A DNA stretch of 64,000 nt from Laguncularia racemosa (GCA_037954665.1 JBBMOL010000150.1:868001-932000); one strand, 5' to 3'; positions 23,755 through 35,202 are shown, counted from the stretch's first letter. The notes: a model not told the origin generated them from the sequence alone. Program-made: numbers and translations.

Positions 23755-23851
23755 TTGCAAATCACGTCTGCACCTTTGAAACTTATTTTAAGAATAATTA
23801 TTTCGGATACAATATTTACATAAATTTTTTTTAAACACTATATTTAAGAGT
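23740..23851 (-). repeat. M1 right terminal inverted repeat
   Basis: Inverted partner of 15722-15835. The outer end reads ACTCTTAAATATAG on the minus strand, ending at 23851. The next plus-strand bases GGAACCCTAC do not match the left flank, so no TSD can be claimed. Confidence 0.75.
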
Positions 23852-25429
23852 GGAACCCTACCCTCACACACTCTCTCTCCCCTCTACCATACTCAATGCT
23901 CCAGACTGCCATCTTTCAGCCAAGCTAGACCACTCTTGCTGGTAAGTCCATTGTCTCCCCCTCGCTCTCTCACTCTTATTGTTTCTCCATATCATACCCT
24001 CCCTCCTCTCTATCTCTCTTGGTCATTGCCTGTGATTATATTGAGGTCAATTCATCAAAATCATCAAGTTTTCAATTGTTAAATCAAGCATCTAACTCCT
24101 CATCGTGACCTCCTAATCTGAAAACAATTAGTTTGTGATATTACCCCAATAGGAGTGTTCTTTGATTTTTTATTAGGGTTTTGGATTAGATGGATATTGC
24201 ATCTCATATAAACGTGGATTGATTTTTCTATATTGATTTAATGAGTGGGTATTATCTTTAGACACAATAGATTTTCAACATCTATGGAAAAGTTATAAGG
24301 TGTACGAGTTGCGGCTGTACCCCTATAATCCATCTTTAATGGATAGTGATGAGTTTCGAAAACAATTCGGTGAAAGTTATGGGCTTAGGCAAAGAGGTGA
24401 ATTTCTTGACGTGTGTGTGAATTTTTGCTTATGGCAAATTTAATAGTAGAGGTGTTGTTTGTTGGATGTGTGTTGTGGTTCTTAAATAACCATTAGTTAG
24501 TAGGACATATCAATTGCGATGACAATGTTGTATGAGGCTTTCTTTCTTTCCTTTTTTTCCTTTTTTATGACAACAATCAGAAATTTTTTTTCTCTATCCA
24601 TCCAAGTGGGAGAAATGTTGTCCGGCTGTCATGTTTACACATAATGGAAAGAAATGCTAGAGATGGTGTCCTGTTATCTATATTTTTAGTGTGCATCTAT
24701 TTACGGACTCTTCTAACAAGTTCCAATTCAATCAAGAGAATGAAAATCTACACTCTCTGCTTCTTTGTCTTTGCATGGAGATGAAGGCACTTCTCATCGC
24801 TTCCCTTGCGCTATATACTAGAAAAAAGACTAGTTGATGGATGCATATATATGTGTGAAACACACATATCTCATCAAAGGAGTTTTGGTATTTAAAGACT
24901 GCTCTAATTTGTCACCACTAAAACTTCATCCCTTATGCTTTAAGTTTCATGCTACATTTCATTTAATTTAATTATTAATTTTTTTTTCCTTCTTCACATC
25001 AAACAATTTTTTTTTTCATTTTGCTTTTAGAGTCATTTTAAATGCAATACTATAATTGTCATTATTATTGAATAATTTTCATAAGTAGTCTATAATTAAT
25101 TAATATATTTTATTTGTAGAACCGTCTAAATAGTGATAATATCTCAAAGAATAATAAAAAATTTCGTGTAGCTTATCAATGGATGTGAAACATCCATAGA
25201 AATCATTGATGTAAAACAAAAACGTTGTAGAAAAGAATTAGCAATGGAGCTTGAACCAAGGGTTCAAATGATTATCATTGGAAAAAGATAACAAATAAAT
25301 GGAATAAAGAGATTATTGAAGAGAGACATTTTGGAATCTACAAATGAACTTAAAAAATGTAAATTATAATTAGAATAATTTTCCTATGGATTCAAATAAA
25401 CAATTTCATAAATTCACTAATGTTTTTCT
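23852..25429. other. Intergenic DNA with pyrimidine-rich leader-like start
   Basis: A CT-rich stretch (23865-24040) with a GGTAAGTCC splice-donor-like site at 23939 resembles a plant 5' leader, but no coding frame follows that I recognise. The remainder is AT-rich. Fragments near 25205-25370 hint at decayed coding sequence upstream of E1. Confidence 0.45.
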
Positions 25430-25809
25430 TATAAATAGAGGACTAAGGCGATAATTGGGAAAGATGCACACAATAGTTTTAAGTACTTACACAAGGTTGG
25501 CACTAGATCATTTGAGAGCAAAAGGAAAGAATATGTAAGTATTTCAAATAATTTATGTATATAATACTAAAATTGATTAAGCATTTAACTTTTTTTTAAC
25601 ATGTATAACTAGATGATGCAAAATCGCCAATTGCCCAATGCTATAGAGTTTTTTAAGCAAACCTAATATTGCAATCCAAGACTTGATGACATCAATGGCT
25701 AGATTTTTTAGCAAGCTGCAAAGGATTATGTAAGTCTATAAGTTAATTTATAAAGTAAGTTAAAACAAGCAATGTACTATTCATAATATGTTCTTTTGAT
25801 CTAGGTAAT
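25430..25809 (+). pseudogene. En/Spm-like transposase pseudogene E1, exons 1-3 start
   Basis: The frame KAIIGKDAHNSFKYLHKVGT, then RSFESKRKEY, ends at a GTAAGT donor (25535). After an AG at 25611-25612, MMQNRQLPNAIEFFKQT and RLDDING..QAAKDY follow to a second GTAAGT donor (25730). The acceptor CTAG ends at 25804. The order (NR-like basic stretch, GTRSF, ELF-xxTH-like FFKQT, A-xx-x-Y) matches the plant Ptta/En/Spm transposase C-terminal family (PF03004 type). Internal stops show decay. Solo LTR S4 begins five bases into the next exon. Confidence 0.45.
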
Positions 25810-26339
25810 TGTAATTACCTAAAAATAAATAATTAGATAAGATTTATTAAATTATAACGACAAGGATAAACAGGTAAATTTTACAAAGACAAATGGGTAA
25901 ATTGGTCTTTTTACTGACGTGATATATAAACCCCATGTTTGACCTAAAGACCTCCCTTTACCATTTACACAGTGACTAAAATGAGAAACTTTCTAGAACA
26001 AGGAAACCCTTAAGGAGACCTAACGAACAACGACAAGGACTCAACCTGATCTCATTAAGTAAGGGTTTTAATAATCAAATTGATATTCCTAATTATAGAA
26101 TTTAGGATTTAACCAATTGTTATAATAGGATTGATAGTATTTGGTCAAGGAAAGGGGACGGAACGAGCATGGAATCAAGTGATCTAGAAGTTCAAATCAC
26201 AAATTGGGACAAGCAAGCATATCAATCTACACATTTCATTAAGAATTTACAAATTTTAAGATTTAATTAGGTTTAAGATAAAAGGAATCAGGCTTAGGAA
26301 TGAATTGGATAAGAGGAAATACAATTCGTGAAGAATAGT

Positions 26340-26650
26340 GTAGTGTACAATCAAGTACATGCCCATGTACCTACCCGTGTAGAAATACACATAGTATATA
26401 GAAAGGTACATGGACAAAGGTACTTGAGCATATCAAATTATGGAAATACACAGAAAGGTACATGGCCATCTACACAACTGTGTACTTAGGCATGCTAAAA
26501 TATCGAAATCCACGAAAAGATATACTGCCACTCTACATGACCATGTATCTGGGTGTGTCAAAATCCATAAAAAGATACATAGCCACTCTACATAACCATG
26601 TATTTAACCGTACCAAAGTACATAGCTTAAAGCACAATTGTGTGCTTAAA
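26340..26650. repeat. Dyad array in S4
   Basis: Units with 'ggtacatggccatctacacaactgtgta' (abridged: TACATGGCC and ACAACTGTGT) recur about every 60 bases. CACAGAAAGGTACATGGCC at 26449-26467 on the sense strand matches the copia and G3 flank at nearly all positions. CG sites are mostly lost. Confidence 0.75.
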
Positions 26651-26904
26651 GATACTTTGTTTCTCGATTTAATTTCTATCTGGATGAGTTCACATACAAC
26701 TTAAAAAATTAGAATAACACTAGGAATTCTAGTAAAGTAGGAGAAGTAATCTGATAACAATTAAGTGCATAGAAATGAGAAATTATATTACTCCGAGACT
26801 AGTACTAAAAGTACTCTTTTGATATTTTATAGATTTCAATCTAACCAATAGTTTAGGACAAGTTGCATTTAAGACTACGATTCCAAGTATATGTAACTTT
26901 AGTT

Positions 26905-28618
26905 TTTTTTTTTTTGGTGATTGTCAAGATAGTGGCTATCCTATTAAAACTTTAAAGTTACCACCTTATCCTTCGGAAATCTGAGTCATATTCTGGTATC
27001 TTTAAAAAATTATACTAATAACGATTTGGAAAATGATTTTTTTTTAATTTTTTTTAGAGTTGCCCCATAAGGGTGCGTACGTACTCGCTATTCAGGATCA
27101 AACAAGTCGTAGTTCACTTTTTATGAAAAAGCTTTAGTGGATTTGTTTAAGTTTTAATTGTGAAAACACGTCTGGTTTATGTTTATTATTATTTTCAAGA
27201 TTTTGAAAAAAAACCTAAGCCTAAGCTTTATTATTTTATTTTCTAAAAATATTTTGATTTAACAAAAACCAATTTTGAATTTATTTTGAAAAAAAGGATT
27301 TTTTTCCAAGTGATAAAACAATTTATTTTGAAAAAAAAGTTTTTCCTAAGTAATAAAACAATTTATTATTAATTCAAATTCATATTATTATTCTAAATAA
27401 TTCTAATAATTTAATTAAAATTTATTATTATTATTATTATTTTTAATATTTTTTTCTATTTATTTTTTATCATTTTTATATTAAACTAAACATATCTATT
27501 TATTAAAATTCTAAAAAAAACTAATTAAAATTCTAACATTTTTTTTTCAGATTATGAAAATAAATTTCTAATAAATAAATATGTAATGAAAATAAATAAA
27601 AATGAATAAAATAAATAAATAAAAAGAATTGAAAAATCGATTAACCTGGATGTAGGTTGGTCAGGTTGGGTCGCGTCGGTCGGAGGGTTCTTGTTGGCGG
27701 CATTCCGGTGGTTTTTGAGAGTGTTTGAAAGCTGCTTCTGAACTTCTCGAGGGTGGGTAATCTAATCGTGGTGGTGGATTTCTTCATAAATGCCTCCTAG
27801 TAGTGGTTCTTGGCTTGATCGGCGGTCGCGGCAAGGGAGAACTCCGGCAAGCTTCGAAACCTTGTGTTTTCTCTTTTTTTCTCTCTTCTGATTGGCGATC
27901 TAGCTTCCCCACATCATGCTCTATTTATAAGCACCAAAAATCAAGCTGGATAAGCTCGAATTTCCCTCCGATAGGCACGAATCATATCTTAGTTGAAACC
28001 CATCTCTGATTTACTCTTAGATTTGTGTAAATCTTTGATTTTGTTATGATTTTATTCTAATTGGATGATTTTTATCTCATTTCAGTTAAAGATTTGTGCA
28101 AAAAATTGCATCAAAACAGCCGGATTTCAATTTTCTGTAGCTAGCGAGCATTTTGGACGGAGGTTGAAGACGATCACGCGCTTGGCGCGTGTGCTCCCTT
28201 CGTCTAATCACAAGTTGACACATGTCCGAGGTGAATGAAAAATAATTGCATAATGCAGAATGCTTCCCCCACGATTCGAACTCGCAACCTCACTTCCATG
28301 CATGCATTCCAGGCATGCACGTGAGCCAGCTAAGTCGGTCCAATTCTCGGCTTAATCTTACACACATATTATACATAAGAGTGGCACTTTTTATTTATTT
28401 TATATTATTTTGAAATTCTAAAAATTTGTAAAAATTATTTAACCTTTGTTATTATTATTCCTACCATTATTTTCCAAACTTGGGATATTTTTCCTATTTA
28501 TTTTATTTTTTCAATGTTTTTCCTTTATTTCTTCTAAATAGAAGAAAAAACTAAAAAATGAAAAATTTTAAAAATTGAACATTACTTGTGATTAAGGGGC
28601 AAAAATAAGGTGTTTACA
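26905..28618 (+). mobile_element. Possible nested LTR-type insertion in S4
   Basis: The sequence changes character here: T-rich start, TAGAGTTGCCCC near 27057, many AT-rich runs, and an end ...GGTGTTTACA at 28618. These features resemble a family of plant LTRs with an AGAGTCGCC motif. No convincing TSD was found, so the ends are guesses. It also contains a tRNA-like stretch. Confidence 0.3.
28262..28340 (-). repeat. tRNA-like / SINE-like sequence
   Basis: On the minus strand CTTAGCTGGCTCACGTG resembles a pol III A box (28325-28334). GAGTTCGAATC at 28273-28283 matches the B-box consensus, about 41 bases away. A clover-leaf acceptor stem is not evident and no anticodon arm is clear, so it is not called as a tRNA gene. 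It may be a SINE head or a tRNA-derived piece in an LTR. Confidence 0.4.
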
Positions 28619-29309
28619 ATGGTAAACAAGTTTAAGTTGTAATAGACCGGATTAAGTTATCTTAAGTTACTTGTTGTTAATTGTGCTTGACTCAACCTTG
28701 GGGCCCATACTAGCAAATCCTTAAAGGGTACCCCAATGATCCTTTTGTGGTGTTGTCCCTAGTAGAGTCATGCTTAGTTAAGGTTTAACTTTTAAGGATT
28801 CGTGGGTACTGAGGCCTATAATGACAATTCCCAATATTGTTTTATGTATTAAGTATTTGTGTATAGTTTCATGGGGTCATGAGTACCCCATTGGTATTAT
28901 GTGAATTTAAGTAAAATTAATAACTTGTTGTGTGATGTTTAGTGTTTGCATAAATATATGAGATTTAATTCATGCTTGTTTATGTGTATGTAATTGCTGG
29001 TTATACATACTAGGTGTTAGCTCACTTCTCAAGGATTATTTATTTATTTTTCTTTAGATGCTGGCATAGACGGCAACGCTACCATGAAGAGGACTTAGGG
29101 TCAAATGTATAGAAGAGGGAGGACAAAGTTTATTATTACTGTTATGGTGATTAGAAGAAGGAAAATTTTGAGTTAGTTTTGTGTTTCAAATAGTGATGTT
29201 CTTTAGATGATAATGGACTAGTAAACTCTATAAGTTAAATTGTTTTTAGATTTTGATCATGAATGATTGTTAAGATTGTTTCAAGAGTTTGAAGATTGCA
29301 ACGGGATGT
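28619..29309 (+). mobile_element. S4 R/U5 portion left of G3
   Basis: Plus-strand Tekay-like U5 sequence. It contains 'ggggcccatactagcaaatc', 'ccccaatgatcctttt' and 'aggtgttagctcac', which parallel G0 LTR segments near 720 and 4870 on the opposite strand. It ends at the GATGT target of G3. Confidence 0.55.
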
Positions 29310-29900
29310 TGATGCAGTGTGGAAAGCATAAGAACACGAGACCAATTCTAGGATTGGACCTCATGAATAAACAAAGAATAATATGAGTTTATTCCTTGAA
29401 AATCTCAATTACGCTCAATCGAGGAAGTAGAGAAAACTCTTCTCTGAATGTGTATATGTTCAGGAAAAATTAAAAGCTAACCCTAAAATGACCTAGCAGC
29501 TATATATAGTCCTTAGGAAAACAATTAACAAGGAAATAAATATGTATACGTGGAAATAAATATATGTATACACGTCCGTCATCTGGTTTATACACGGTCG
29601 TGTATAAGGCCGTGTTTGTTTCTGTAGATACTCCTAACACAACATACGGCCGTGCCTTTTTGCCATGTATAAAGACGTGTATGTTTCTATGGATATTCCT
29701 AACACAACACACGACCGTGCCTTCTTGTCGTGTATGCGGCCGTGTATGTTTCTGTGAATTATCTCAACTCAACACACGGCTATGCCGTTGAACCGTGTTT
29801 ACGGCCGTGTATGTTTCTGTAGAGAACCAAACTCACTACACGGCCGTGCCTTGTAAAAGATACGCCCCATCAACCCATGTCAGCTATGATGTCCACATCA
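29310..29900 (-). mobile_element. G3 3' LTR
   Basis: 591 bp, TG..CA. It contains a dyad array (29570-29870) of composite units of about 75-80 bases: ACGGCCGTGCCTT, then CGTGTAT, then GGCCGTGTATGTTTCTGTG (29738-29756). The TATATATAG box lies at the promoter-proximal side (about 29500-29510, minus). Confidence 0.9.
29570..29870. repeat. Dyad array in G3 3' LTR
   Basis: Four to five composite units, each with two GC-rich dyads and a TGTATGTTTCTGTG spacer, separated by 'actcctaacacaacac'. The same spacer and dyads occur, on the opposite strand, in the copia element C1. Confidence 0.88.
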
Positions 29901-31304
29901 TTCTCTCCCACCAATGAAGAACTCGACCTCGAGTTCTCTTCCGGATATAGAGGTTCGTCATCTGAGTAAAATGAAGATAAATCAGCTACATTGAAGGTTG
30001 TCAAAATCTTCATGCTTTCAGGAAGTCCGACCACATATGCATTATCATTTATCTTGGCGACAATCTTGTAAGGACCATACTTCTTTGGTTACCATTTGCT
30101 ATAAGTGCCCACGGGAAAATGTTCTTTCCTTAAGAACACCATCACTTGATATCCCACTTCAAATAGTTTTTTTCTTCCGATGCTTGTCTACGGCTTTCTT
30201 GTACTTCGCATTAACCTTCTCGATCTTCTCTTTTACTTCAGATGCCATAGTTTGGTATTGTTCTGCCAGGTGTTTTGCAGCTACATTGGACTCTACACCC
30301 TTGGGCAAAAGAGCTAAATCCAATGCGTGAGATGGCGCTTTTGTATAGACCACTAAAAAAGGAGATTTCCCAGTAGTTCTATGGATGGAACTGTTGTAAG
30401 CGAATTCAGCTTGAGAAAGCACCAAATCCCATTGTCTTGGCTTCTCTCCACAAATGCTTCGTATTAAGTTGCCAAGGGTCCGGTTCGTCACCTCCATCTG
30501 CCCATCAGTTTAAGGGTGGGCTGTGTTGCTAAAATTGAGTGAGGAGTTGAACATGTACCATAGTGTCCTCCAAAAGTGGCTAAGAAACCGGGTATCTCTA
30601 TCTGAAGTAATTGACTTGGGAACCCCGTGCAACTACACCTCCTCCTTAAAGAATAACTTGGCAACACCCTGTGCATCAGCCGTCTTCTTGCAAGGAATGA
30701 AGTGAGCTATCTCGGAGAACCTGTCTACAACCACAAAAACAGTGTCAGCACCTCATTGGGTACGAGGCAAACCTAACACAAAGTCCATAGATAGATCCTC
30801 CCAGATATTCTCAGGTACGGGTAGCGGAGTGTACAACCCAGTATTCTGAGAATGTCCTTTAGATGTCTGGCAGACGTAACACCTTTGCACAATTCTCCCT
30901 ACATCTCTTCTCAGCTGAGGCCAATGATATCTTGCAGCCACTGCCGCCAGAGTCTTATCTCGCCCCAAATGTCCGGCTAATCCTCGTCTATGTAGGTCCC
31001 TAATCAACTTTTCCCTCAAGGATGATTCAGGAATACAAAGTTGATTTCCTTTCATTAAGTAACCCTCAAGGATATAGTAACTTTCATTGGGTTCCTGATT
31101 GATACATTTTTTCCATATAGTCCCGAAATCCACATCCTCCTCATATAGTTCCTTCAACTGCTCAAAGCCTACCACCTCAGCCCTCATGGTGATAAATAAA
31201 TCAGCTCTCCTACTCAATGCGTCCGCCACCTTATTTTGAACCCTGGATTTGTGCATCAAGCGGAATGAAAACTTTTGTAGAAATTGGATCCATCTAGCAT
31301 GCAT
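29901..31304 (-). pseudogene. G3 integrase
   Basis: The HHCC zinc domain is visible: H-LGRDKT, RYHWPQ, CYVCQTSKG. It is followed by WEDLSMDFVLGLPRTQ, DRDTRFLSHFW, DGQMEVTNRTLGN with the catalytic Glu, and FAYNSSIHRTTGKSPF. The C-terminus has a GPY/F-type module (GPYKIVAKINDNAYVVGLP) and FNVADLSSF near 30000. Stops occur near 30745, 30510 and 30090. No chromodomain is clear after the GPY/F module. It would insert cDNA into the genome if intact. Confidence 0.85.
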
Positions 31305-31703
31305 GTCTTTATAGATACGGGTCTAACTACCTAGATGTTTTAGAGCGACACAATCCGAGTACAGGATAAATTCTTTACCTACCAAGTAGTGCTCCCACAT
31401 CCTCAAAGCTCTGACCATGGAATAGAACTCTTTATCATAAGTGGACCAGCTCCTCTTAGCTTCACAGAGCTTCTCACTATGGAAGGCCACAGGTCTCTTC
31501 TCTTGAGATAACATGGCTCCAATACCCACACCACTGGCATCATAGTCCACTTCAAATAGTTTGTCAAAGTCTGGTAATGCCAACACCGGCGCACTACACA
31601 ATCTTTCTTTGAGCACAACAAACCCAGACTCAGCCTCCTCATCCCATTCAAACTTTCCCTTCTTCAGGCACTCTGTTAATCGAGCAGCGACAGTATTGAA
31701 ATG
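31305..31703 (-). pseudogene. G3 RNase H
   Basis: The minus frame has ALPDFDKLFEVDYDASGVGI with the catalytic DASG, then AFHSEKLCEAKRSWSTYDKE with the E/D positions, and LYSDCVALKHLGS with YSD at the usual YTDH position. It lies directly between RT and integrase. A stop after LGS and a frame break toward RT show decay. Confidence 0.82.
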
Positions 31704-32645
31704 TCATATAAAGCGCCTATAAAACCCTGCCAAGCCCAGAAAGCTCCTCAACTCAGTGATTGTTTTAGGAGTAGGCCAATCTCTAACAGCCCTTACTTTG
31801 TCCTCATCCACCGTTATGCCCTCACCGCTCACTACAAAACCCAGGAACAGTAACTTCTTTAACATGAATATGCACTTCTTGAGATTGGCATAAAGCTTAT
31901 TCTCTTTTAGCACGGTTAATACACTTCTCAAATGCACTAAGTGTTCATCGTCAGTTTTGCTATATATTAAGATATCATTGAAGTACACTACCACAAACCT
32001 ACCAAAGAAAGGTTTAAGTACCTGATTCATTATGCGCATGAAGGTACTGGGTGCATTGCTGAGGCCGAATGGCATGACCAACCATTCATATAACCCTTCC
32101 TTCTTCTTGAAAGCAGTTTTCCATTCATCCCCAAGTCTAACTCGAATCCGATGATATCCACTCCTAAGATCCACCTTCAAAAATATCACCGCTCCACTCA
32201 GCCTATCTAACATGTCTTCAATGCGAGGAATTGGGAATTTATACCTAATTGTGATCTTGTTAATTGCACGGATGTCTACACACATCCTCTAACTACCATC
32301 CTTCTTAGGCGTCAATAGCACCGGAACGGCACATGGGCTCATACTATCCTTGATGAATCCTTTATCCAGTAACTCCTGGACTTTCTCCTATAGGACTTTC
32401 GTCTCTTTGGGGCACATCCTATAATGAGGGAGATTAGGAAGGCTAGCCCCAGGCACCAAATCAATATGGTGTTGGATGTCGCGCAATGGAGGCAACCCTT
32501 CTGGTAAATCTTCTAGCACTACCTCTTTAAACTCCTCCAATACCCCCTTTACTCCTTCCGAAACCTCTTCACTACTCACGTCTTCTCCTGCATTTTTCAC
32601 AACAATAGCATGCATCACTTGAGATTCTTTTATGTCCTCGGTCAT
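31704..32645 (-). pseudogene. G3 reverse transcriptase, YFDD changed to YFND
   Basis: Order: LEDLPEGLPPLRDIQHHIDL, MCVDIRAINKITIRYKFPIP, RIEDMLDRLSGAVIF, DLRSGYHRIRV, PFGLSNAPSTFMRIMN, VVYFNDILIYSKT, FLGFVVSGEGITVDEDKV and FLGLAGFYRRF. The catalytic box reads YFND where YFDD is needed, so polymerase activity would be lost even without the stops near 32289 and 32386. Confidence 0.87.
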
Positions 32646-32705
32646 CTCCTTCTCTGACCGAGTGATTGTCAGAAAGGATTTCCCTTCCGCCCTTTGTGTC
32701 TTGGG

Positions 32706-33554
32706 TCATTTATCCGTTAATGGTAGTAATGTATATTTCACACCCCCTTTCGCCAACCTATACTTATTTTCTTTCCCGGCATGTTGGGCATCCACGTCAA
32801 ACTGCCATGGTTGTCCGAATAACAGATGGCAGGCCTCCATATCGACGATATCGCAATAGACTTCATCCCGATATTTGCTTATCGAGAAAGGAACCCGACA
32901 CCTCTCCTTCACCTCAATCCGCTCTGCCGCCTTAATCCACCCTATGGTGTAAGGTTTCGGATGCTTTTGTACCGGCAGCTGGAGTTGCTTCACAACCTCT
33001 CTCCCCATTATATTCTCACAACTCCCACTGTCAACAATCAGGTCGAACACTCTCCCACCAATTGTGCACCTAGTGCGGAACAACTGGTGTCGTTGCGAAC
33101 TACCCTCCTGTTTCACTGATAGCATCATCCTTCTGATCACATAGCTCGGCTCCACTCTATCATCAACCTCATCATAATATTCATCCTCACCATCCGGTTC
33201 ATAGCACACTTCCTCCTCTTCCTCCCTTTCAACAATGTTTATAGTCCATCGATTCGAGCATTCGTTGGATCGGTGCCCCGGTTGATTACACCTATAGCGC
33301 TTCCCCTCAGCCTTGTCTTCCTTCTTCTCTATACCCCCAGCGGGCTTCTCGACTACTCCTCTAACCCTTTCACCAACCACTCGGCTGCCACTGCCAACAC
33401 TATCGTACACATAATTCCTTTTGCCCCCACCAAGCTTCGCACTCTGTTCTTGAATCATCATCTCAGCTCTAAGGGCCAAATTCTTTGCCTCATTGATAGT
33501 TCTAAACACCGTCACCCCGATTTTATCCCTAATCTGGGGCTTTAACCCATCCAC
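32706..33554 (-). pseudogene. G3 gag C-terminus, zinc knuckle and protease
   Basis: A 282-codon open stretch: gag tail (INEAKNLALRAEMMIQEQ), knuckle YRCNQPGHRSNEC (C-x2-x-type knuckle with the second Cys replaced by Asn-Gln), acidic EEEEEVCYEPDGEDEYYDE, then protease LFRTRCTIGGRVFDLIVDSGS with D-S-G. It continues with CENIMGREVVKQLQL and CHLLFGQPWQFDVD. It is the longest open frame of G3. The intact D-S-G contrasts with the decayed RT. Confidence 0.85.
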
Positions 33555-34418
33555 AAATCGTGCTTCCTACTGACCCTCGGTCTCCCTCAGATCATTTCTC
33601 TCCGCCAGCCTCATGAACTCGACGGTATATTCATGTACCGTCCTCTATCCCTGACGGCATCGTTGGTACTGCTGGAAGAGGATCTGCTTATAGTCGGGTG
33701 GTAGAAAATCCCTCTGCAACAGGTTCTTCATGTGGTACCATGTCTTTATAGGTTGCTTTCCCTCTCTCTACCTCCTGTTCTGCAAACGACCCCACCATAC
33801 AGATGCTCCTCCTTTCAGGTTATATGCAACGAACATTACTCTCCTATCCTCGGGTACCTCCATATAGTCAAAAAATCTATCGACTTCTGCCAGCCAATCT
33901 AGGAAATCTTCTATATTAAGATTACCATTAAAGGATGGAATATCTACCTTGAGACGGAAATCACCACCATCTGCCTTATCGTATCCCTGGTGGTTTCTTC
34001 GATATCTGCCACCATACTCTTGATCAGCTTGGTTGTCGATTTCGCGGTATCTACCACCACCAACACCGCCTCTCATCGGTTGTTGCCCTCTCCTCTATAG
34101 GAAATCACCCTCTTCTTCAAAAGAACTCTCATCTAGCCATTGGTTCCATTAATTTGCGACTGCAAGTTGATTGATAGGACCACCACGAGCGACTGCTACC
34201 TTTGGTCGATCTCCACCAACGTCCCTGTTTTCGTTGTGGCCCATCACCATGGCGTCGAAACGCATAATCAGATCCTCCAAGCACTGCTCTACGCGCCCGA
34301 GCCTTTGTTCCATGGCATCGACCACTGTCCTTGGAGCCCATTGATTGACTCCTTGGACTTCCGCATCCCGATCTAGGTTAAGAACGTAACCGCCGTCAAC
34401 ACCGTCGTTAGCCGACAT
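33555..34418 (-). pseudogene. G3 gag N-terminal and capsid part
   Basis: The start chosen is MSANDGVDGG at 34418, just inside the primer site. An upstream Met at 34487 lies within the LTR. After an Arg/Gly-rich region comes FRLKVDIPSFNGNLNIEDFL, DWLAEVDRFFDYMEVPEDRR and FVAYNLKGGASVWWGRLQ, the gag capsid signature. Stops near 34125, 34078 and 33765 break it. Confidence 0.8.
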
Positions 34419-34437
34419 CTCCGCAGGAAATTGCCTT

Positions 34438-34449
34438 GCTCTGATACCA
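34438..34449 (-). promoter_or_regulatory. G3 primer binding site (tRNA-iMet)
   Basis: TGGTATCAGAGC on the minus strand, a perfect match to the plant initiator-Met primer site, two bases from the LTR start at 34452. Confidence 0.93.
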
Positions 34450-34451
34450 AC

Positions 34452-35042
34452 TGACGCAGAGTGGAAAGCGTAAGAACACGAGACCAATTCTAGGATTGGA
34501 CCTCACGAATAAACAAAGAATAATCTGAGTTTATTCCTTGAAAATCTCAATTGTGCTCAATCGAAGAAGTAGAGAAAACTTTTCTCTAAATGTGTATATG
34601 TTGACAAAAGATTAAAAGCTAACCCTAAAATGACCTAGCAGCTATATATAGTCCTTAGGGAAACAATTAACAAGGAAATAAATATATACACGTGAAAATA
34701 AATATATGTATACACGTCCGTCATCTGGTTTATACACGGCTATGTATAAGGCCGTGTTTGTTTCTATGGATACTCCTAACACAACACACGGCCGTGCCTT
34801 CTTGCCGTGTATAAAGTCGTGTATGTTTCTGTGGATATTCCTGACACAACACACGGCTGTGCCTTCTCATCGTGTATGCGGCCGTGTATGTTTCTGTGAA
34901 TTATCTCGACTCAACACACGGCCGTACCGTTGAACCGTGTATACGGTCGTGTATGTTTCTGTGCAGAACCAGACTTACTATACGGTCGTGCCTTGTAAAA
35001 AACACGCCCCGTCAACCCGTGTTAGCTATGATGTCCACATTA
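34452..35042 (-). mobile_element. G3 5' LTR
   Basis: 591 bp partner of 29310-29900. It ends ACATTA, with the terminal CA mutated to TA. TATA box CTATATATAGC is at 34641-34651 (minus). The dyad array at 34715-35015 is upstream of the box on the element strand. The GATGT TSD follows at 35043-35047. Confidence 0.9.
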
Positions 35043-35202
35043 GATGTACTTGTATTATGTTGAAAAGTTTGGAATTATCTTATTATGATTTACAAGAAAT
35101 ACAAATTTAAATGGTATCAAATTAGGGATAAGAGCCTTAATGTATTCTTACTTGGTAAGGAAACATGGTGAGAAAAAGTGCCCTGAGTTCCGAGGCATTA
35201 TA

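Larger units (their letters stand above)
15722..23851 (-). mobile_element. MULE-like unit M1 with long inverted repeats
   Basis: The sequence at 15722-15835 matches the reverse complement of 23740-23851: ACTCTTAAATATAG, then TTTAAAAAAA, GTAAATATTGTATCC, AAAATAGGTTTT and GACGTGATTTG, with small gaps. Inside, on the minus strand with its N-terminus nearest the right repeat, lies a MULE transposase remnant (22005-22948). Long terminal inverted repeats plus this protein indicate a Mutator-like element. A 9-base TSD was not found, so the exact ends are uncertain. G1 sits at the very left end. Solo LTRs S2 and S3 lie inside. Confidence 0.68.
29310..35042 (-). mobile_element. Chromovirus-type gypsy element G3, whole
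   Basis: LTRs 29310-29900 and 34452-35042, 591 bp each, start TGATGCAG / TGACGCAG and end ACATCA / ACATTA. The TSD is GATGT (29305-29309 and 35043-35047). The minus-strand order is primer site, gag, CCHC, protease, RT, RNase H, integrase. All domains are recognisable but carry stops. The first catalytic Asp of RT is changed. The family is related to G4 and is distinct from G1/G2. Confidence 0.9.
25810..35202 (+). mobile_element. Tekay-like solo LTR S4 with nested G3, TSD GTAAT
   Basis: GTAAT lies at 25805-25809 and 35203-35207. The left end TGTAATTACCTAAA and the right end GAGGCATTATA correspond to the Tekay-like U3 start and to a deaminated GGCGTTACA U5 end as in G0. A plus-strand TATA-like GATATATAAACC is at about 25921, with dyad-array units at 26340-26650. 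Removing G3 leaves about 3.65 kb, longer than expected. Another insertion probably lies at about 26.9-28.6 kb. No gag-pol is present. Confidence 0.68.

Noticed and set aside
28262..28340. A true tRNA gene
   Set aside because: A and B box-like motifs exist, but acceptor and anticodon stems do not fold by eye.
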